Shown here in pieces: positions 60,798 through 64,000 of a stretch of DNA of 64,000 nt. Under the pieces are notes generated by a model. It made no database searches and had not been told where the DNA came from. It saw only the letters and a program-made list of their open reading frames with translations. Made by a program: the position numbers and the translations under genes. The stretch's first letter is position 1. Each line of letters begins with the position of its first letter. The stretch is from Tenebrio molitor (Eukaryota; Arthropoda; Insecta; Coleoptera; Tenebrionidae): positions 2,046,001 to 2,110,000 of the forward strand of contig NC_091055.1 in the NCBI RefSeq assembly GCF_963966145.1, read 5' to 3'.

Positions 60798-61290
60798 CAG
60801 GGTGTTAGGTAAACATCCGGCCAAACTTTAACCGCGAGCTACTGGCTTCATGTAGAACTTAAAAATTCTTAAATTGACATTTAATTTTTGAGGAAAATTT
60901 TTTTTTAACTGCTTTTAGTCTTCTACGTTGTCCCATAACCTCGTAGGTAAAATTTCGGCATATTTTTAAAATACGCCCTGTATATCATATTTTATAAAAC
61001 ATACACCAATGCGGTTTCCTTGTTTTAAAGCATATTTCCTAGAGGTTACTTCGCATTGGCGTACGTTTTATAAAACATGATATACAGGGTGTATTTTTAA
61101 AATATGCCGAAATTTTACCTACGAGGTTGTGGGACAACGTAGAAGACTAAAAGCAGTTAAAAAAAATTGTACCTCAAAAATTAAATGTCAATTTATTTTT
61201 TGACAGAATTTTTTAAATATTTTTTCCGAGTTCTACATGAAGCCAGTACCTCGCGGTTAAAGTTTGGCAGGACATTTACCTAACACCCTG
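60798..61290. mobile_element. 493-bp palindrome: inverted dimer of a TA-flanked repeat
   Basis: The left arm (60798-60980) and right arm (61085-61290) are each a copy of the 25231-25437 unit in opposite orientation. Both are bounded by CAGGG/CCCTG and TA. The spacer (60981-61084) is itself inverted (TTTTATAAAACAT and CCAATGCG in both orientations). The outer ends read CAGGGTGTTAGGTAAA. The left arm is missing about 25 bp relative to the right. Confidence 0.85.
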
Positions 61291-62465
61291 TATTAGGGGT
61301 AACTCAGATAATTTACAAATCGTTAACGAAACGGCAAACACAATGCTTCAACAATATCAGTTGTTATGGTTTTGAATTTGCAATGTCTTATCGAGCTTCA
61401 CCGGGTTTCGTGAATGACCCCCTTAATCAATAAACTTTAGGCAAACCGATATATTCCAGCTGAACTTGATTTTATACTCAAGTATAAATAGTAAGATAGT
61501 AATTATCGAGTATCTACATTCAATATGCAAAGCTTGCCAAGAAAATACCTACTTTAAAAAGTTTGTACCTATCTATAAGTTTATGGAAAATCTTGTGTTA
61601 GGATTTATAATAAATAATAATGTTTGGAATAACAAAGAAATCAAAGAGTTTAATAAATAATAACAGAACAATACATATGAGGAGCAACTCTTCAAAACGC
61701 ATTATGGCACATAAAATAGTTTTTTGAGTGGAAGCAAAAAACGTATATTTTCTAATTCGATTCAATTTACGTTAAAACTATACGGCCATTTGAGAAGTTC
61801 TGTTAGATGAATCACATAAATGGTCTCATTTAGATTAAAAAGACCCTAGATATTTAGAAAATATTAAAAAAAAGATCGGACATAATGCAATTTGATTCAT
61901 TCTAGTGAATGTAATGCGTTTTGTTGTGGTATGTTTGGACATAATGCTTATTGTTAATCGTGAAATTAATTATAGCATTGTAAAAACCGAGGTAAACACT
62001 TAATTGAAAAGCCAAACTAATACTAGACAAAATTTTTAATTGAAAATAAAATTAACAACAAACACGAAATGCAAAATAAACAAAATAAAATTGGGTAAGT
62101 AGGTACTTAAACAAAAGCAAACAAAAATTTTCGAAATTTAAATATGCATTCTCTTTAAATTTAAATATGCATCCTCTTTCGTAACCCACACTAACCGTAT
62201 TCTCTAAATTATCCATATTGTTTTAATTAAGTTTAAGACATAATTTATAAACTAAAATACACGATTGAAACCGCTAATTTGAGGTTAGATACATGCTAAA
62301 ATGCATCCAAAATGCCAATGAAACAACATAATGCGTTTTGATCCGTCTTCTACGTCGATGGACATTATACGTTTTGATGCAAGCATCAGATTTCAAACTG
62401 AAATTAAATAGAGACATAATTCTATTTCTAGTAGTTTCTTTAGGTAGGGTTGTAAAGTAGTTATA

Positions 62466-62988
62466 CTGGGTGCCCCAATATTCGCGGAACAACTCAATTT
62501 GGCAATGTCAACTCATGTTAGAAAATAATGAGAGAAGATTATATACCTCTTAAATTTGAAGATATGGGGGTCCATAAGGTGCAGCTTTGATCTCATTTAT
62601 TTTAAATATTAAAAAAGATTTTGACTATTTATCTTTTACTCGCCAGTGGCATAAGAATTCTGAACGATTGTGATCAGGTTTGCAATTATTTTTTTCATTA
62701 CTTCCAGCATTTCCAAATAGTAATTTTATGTCCGTTTTACCTCAAATAACGTACGGCAACATGGCTTTGATTTTCCTTTCTCATTTCCATGGATACAACA
62801 AAAATGAAATATTTGCAGACTATTGGGAAACATAGAATGTTTTTAAATGTTGCCACATTTAGTGTAACAAATAGGTCCATATCTTCGACAAAAAAGAAGA
62901 TTGATTTTTTGAAACATTTTTATCTGATATTTTAATAACTACTTAACAACGTACTGCTAAGTTGTTCCGCGAATTTTGGGGCACCCAG
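62466..62988. mobile_element. 523-bp TA-flanked MITE (CTGGGTGCCCCAA ends)
   Basis: The ends CTGGGTGCCCCAATATTCGC and GCGAATTTTGGGGCACCCAG, continued by GGAACAAC and GTTGTTCC, are about 30-bp inverted repeats flanked by TA (62464-62465, 62989-62990). The interior is non-coding. Confidence 0.85.
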
Positions 62989-62990
62989 TA

Positions 62991-64000
62991 GAAGATTTCA
63001 AATCCACTTCAAGCTGAATTTTGGCCTCGGTGGACATAATGCGATTTGATAAGTTGCTGCTCATATTATATAATTTGCATTTTTTTTCTGACCCAACATT
63101 TAGTTCAGATTATCAAATCCACTTGTTTTAATAATTTACCGGTTTAATTATTTAATAATATCCTTGCAATCATTAGTAGGTACATTTATAATTTTTTTCA
63201 GTAAGTATTTGAATTTATGTTCAAAAGTATTTGAATTTATGTTCAAAACGATTTGAAAATTGACCAAAACCTTTCAAACGGATATTAAGGACAAAAAATT
63301 TAGCCATCGTTATCTTCTGTTAATGGGTTAATTTATTTCAGGCGTTTAGTGGGTGCGACATCGATGTCACATTGACTGATAGAGGACGGCGCCGATCGCT
63401 TGTGGACTGGATTTAAAGGGTAATTTAATTTTCAGTCATCTTTTATTTTTATGTTTTTTCCCAAAATGAATTTCTCCCGAGGAATTTATTTTATTTAATA
63501 TTAATTTCATAATAATTCTTGAAACTATCAAATAAGCACAAAAAATGGAAGCTCCAATATATTTTTCTTTTGTTACAGTAGGTCCGTTACTTTGAAGTTG
63601 AGGGGACTCGTCGCAAATTGCGACAGAAGTAGAAGCCACAAAGGTCAGACGCTTTATTTTAATGTTATTATTTGTTTAATGAAACAAATATTCGTGAAAA
63701 ATTTTCACCTATACGATGTTTGTGGGTGAAATCCATCCTAATGCATGTCTTATATTTCGAAACAGTTAAGGAACCACAGCTTCCTTTAAACGAATAATTT
63801 AATAGATTTATCAACAGATTTAATTTCGCGTATGACGTATCAGATGCGAGCGAATAAGGCTCCGTTGCTATTTGAACTGGCAATAGCTCTCTATTAACTT
63901 GTACCAAAAGTTTTCTTGGAAAAATTGAACGCGATTTAGTAGTGTTACAAAATCTAGGAAAACAGATTATGGCTCCTTGTAACTGGAGTTGTAATGACAT
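62991..64000. other. Window end; two minus-strand open frames of uncertain meaning
   Basis: A minus-strand frame is open from the window edge (64000) to 63668 (110 codons; contains LLPVQIATEPYSLASD). A second one, 63639-63436, carries a hydrophobic stretch (IGASIFCAYLIVSRIIM). Neither has a clear start, splice partner or recognised family. They could be 3' exons of a gene lying beyond the window, or chance. Confidence 0.2.

Noticed and set aside
63436..64000. Two minus-strand open frames, one with a hydrophobic stretch, considered as chemoreceptor 3' exons
   Set aside because: None of the typical C-terminal motifs of insect odorant or gustatory receptors is present; left as uncertain.
1..64000. 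tRNA, rRNA and known microRNA genes
   Set aside because: Visual search for B-box-like GGTTCGA motifs in a tRNA context and for a few well-known insect microRNA sequences found nothing convincing; a covariance-model scan (tRNAscan-SE, Infernal) would be decisive.

Overview
This window is nuclear DNA from an insect, possibly a beetle. The evidence is AT-rich DNA, 49-56 nt introns with canonical GT-AG ends, arthropod-style gene structures, and many TA-flanked inverted-repeat elements. No bacterial, organellar or CRISPR-like features were found. The species cannot be fixed from sequence alone.

Region by region. (1) 1-2052, minus strand: the 5' end of a molybdo-flavoenzyme gene (aldehyde oxidase / xanthine dehydrogenase family). 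Both [2Fe-2S] cluster motifs are intact, and a decayed mariner-like element lies inside the inferred first intron. (2) 4493-6500, plus: a complete five-exon Exonuclease 1 gene with all catalytic acidic residues and C-terminal motifs resembling MLH1- and PCNA-binding sites. (3) 9453-9997, plus: a small, unrecognised secreted or membrane protein gene with an optional last intron, so two C-termini are possible. (4) 11557-13844 and 20165-21886, both minus: two single-pass leucine-rich-repeat (LRR) surface proteins, about 744 and 573 residues. Both have a splice acceptor just upstream of the ATG, so their promoters lie in unseen upstream exons. The second has a short uORF overlapping its start codon. 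(5) 16064-19115, between the LRR genes: a hAT-like shell packed with nested inverted-repeat elements and a LINE pol tail. (6) 22-64 kb: a gene-poor stretch with no coding gene I can defend. It holds a frame-broken LINE tail, a piggyBac-like remnant, many MITE-like hairpins, a few GC-richer patches that could be regulatory, and a diverged tandem triplication (54.6-58.9 kb) followed by a dense MITE cluster to 63 kb.

The genes do not form a pathway: oxidative detoxification or odorant turnover (AOX/XDH), DNA repair (EXO1), an orphan small protein, and two adhesion/recognition-type LRR receptors. The LRR pair and the desert upstream of it fit the usual layout of developmentally regulated cell-surface genes with long 5' introns and distal control. 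I did not find a clearly new defence or catalytic system. The observations most worth testing are the retained or spliced 56-nt intron, the overlapping uORF, the triplicated promoter-like unit, the inverted-dimer palindrome at 60.8-61.3 kb, and the piggyBac-like remnant with three 16-bp GGGTCA palindromes.
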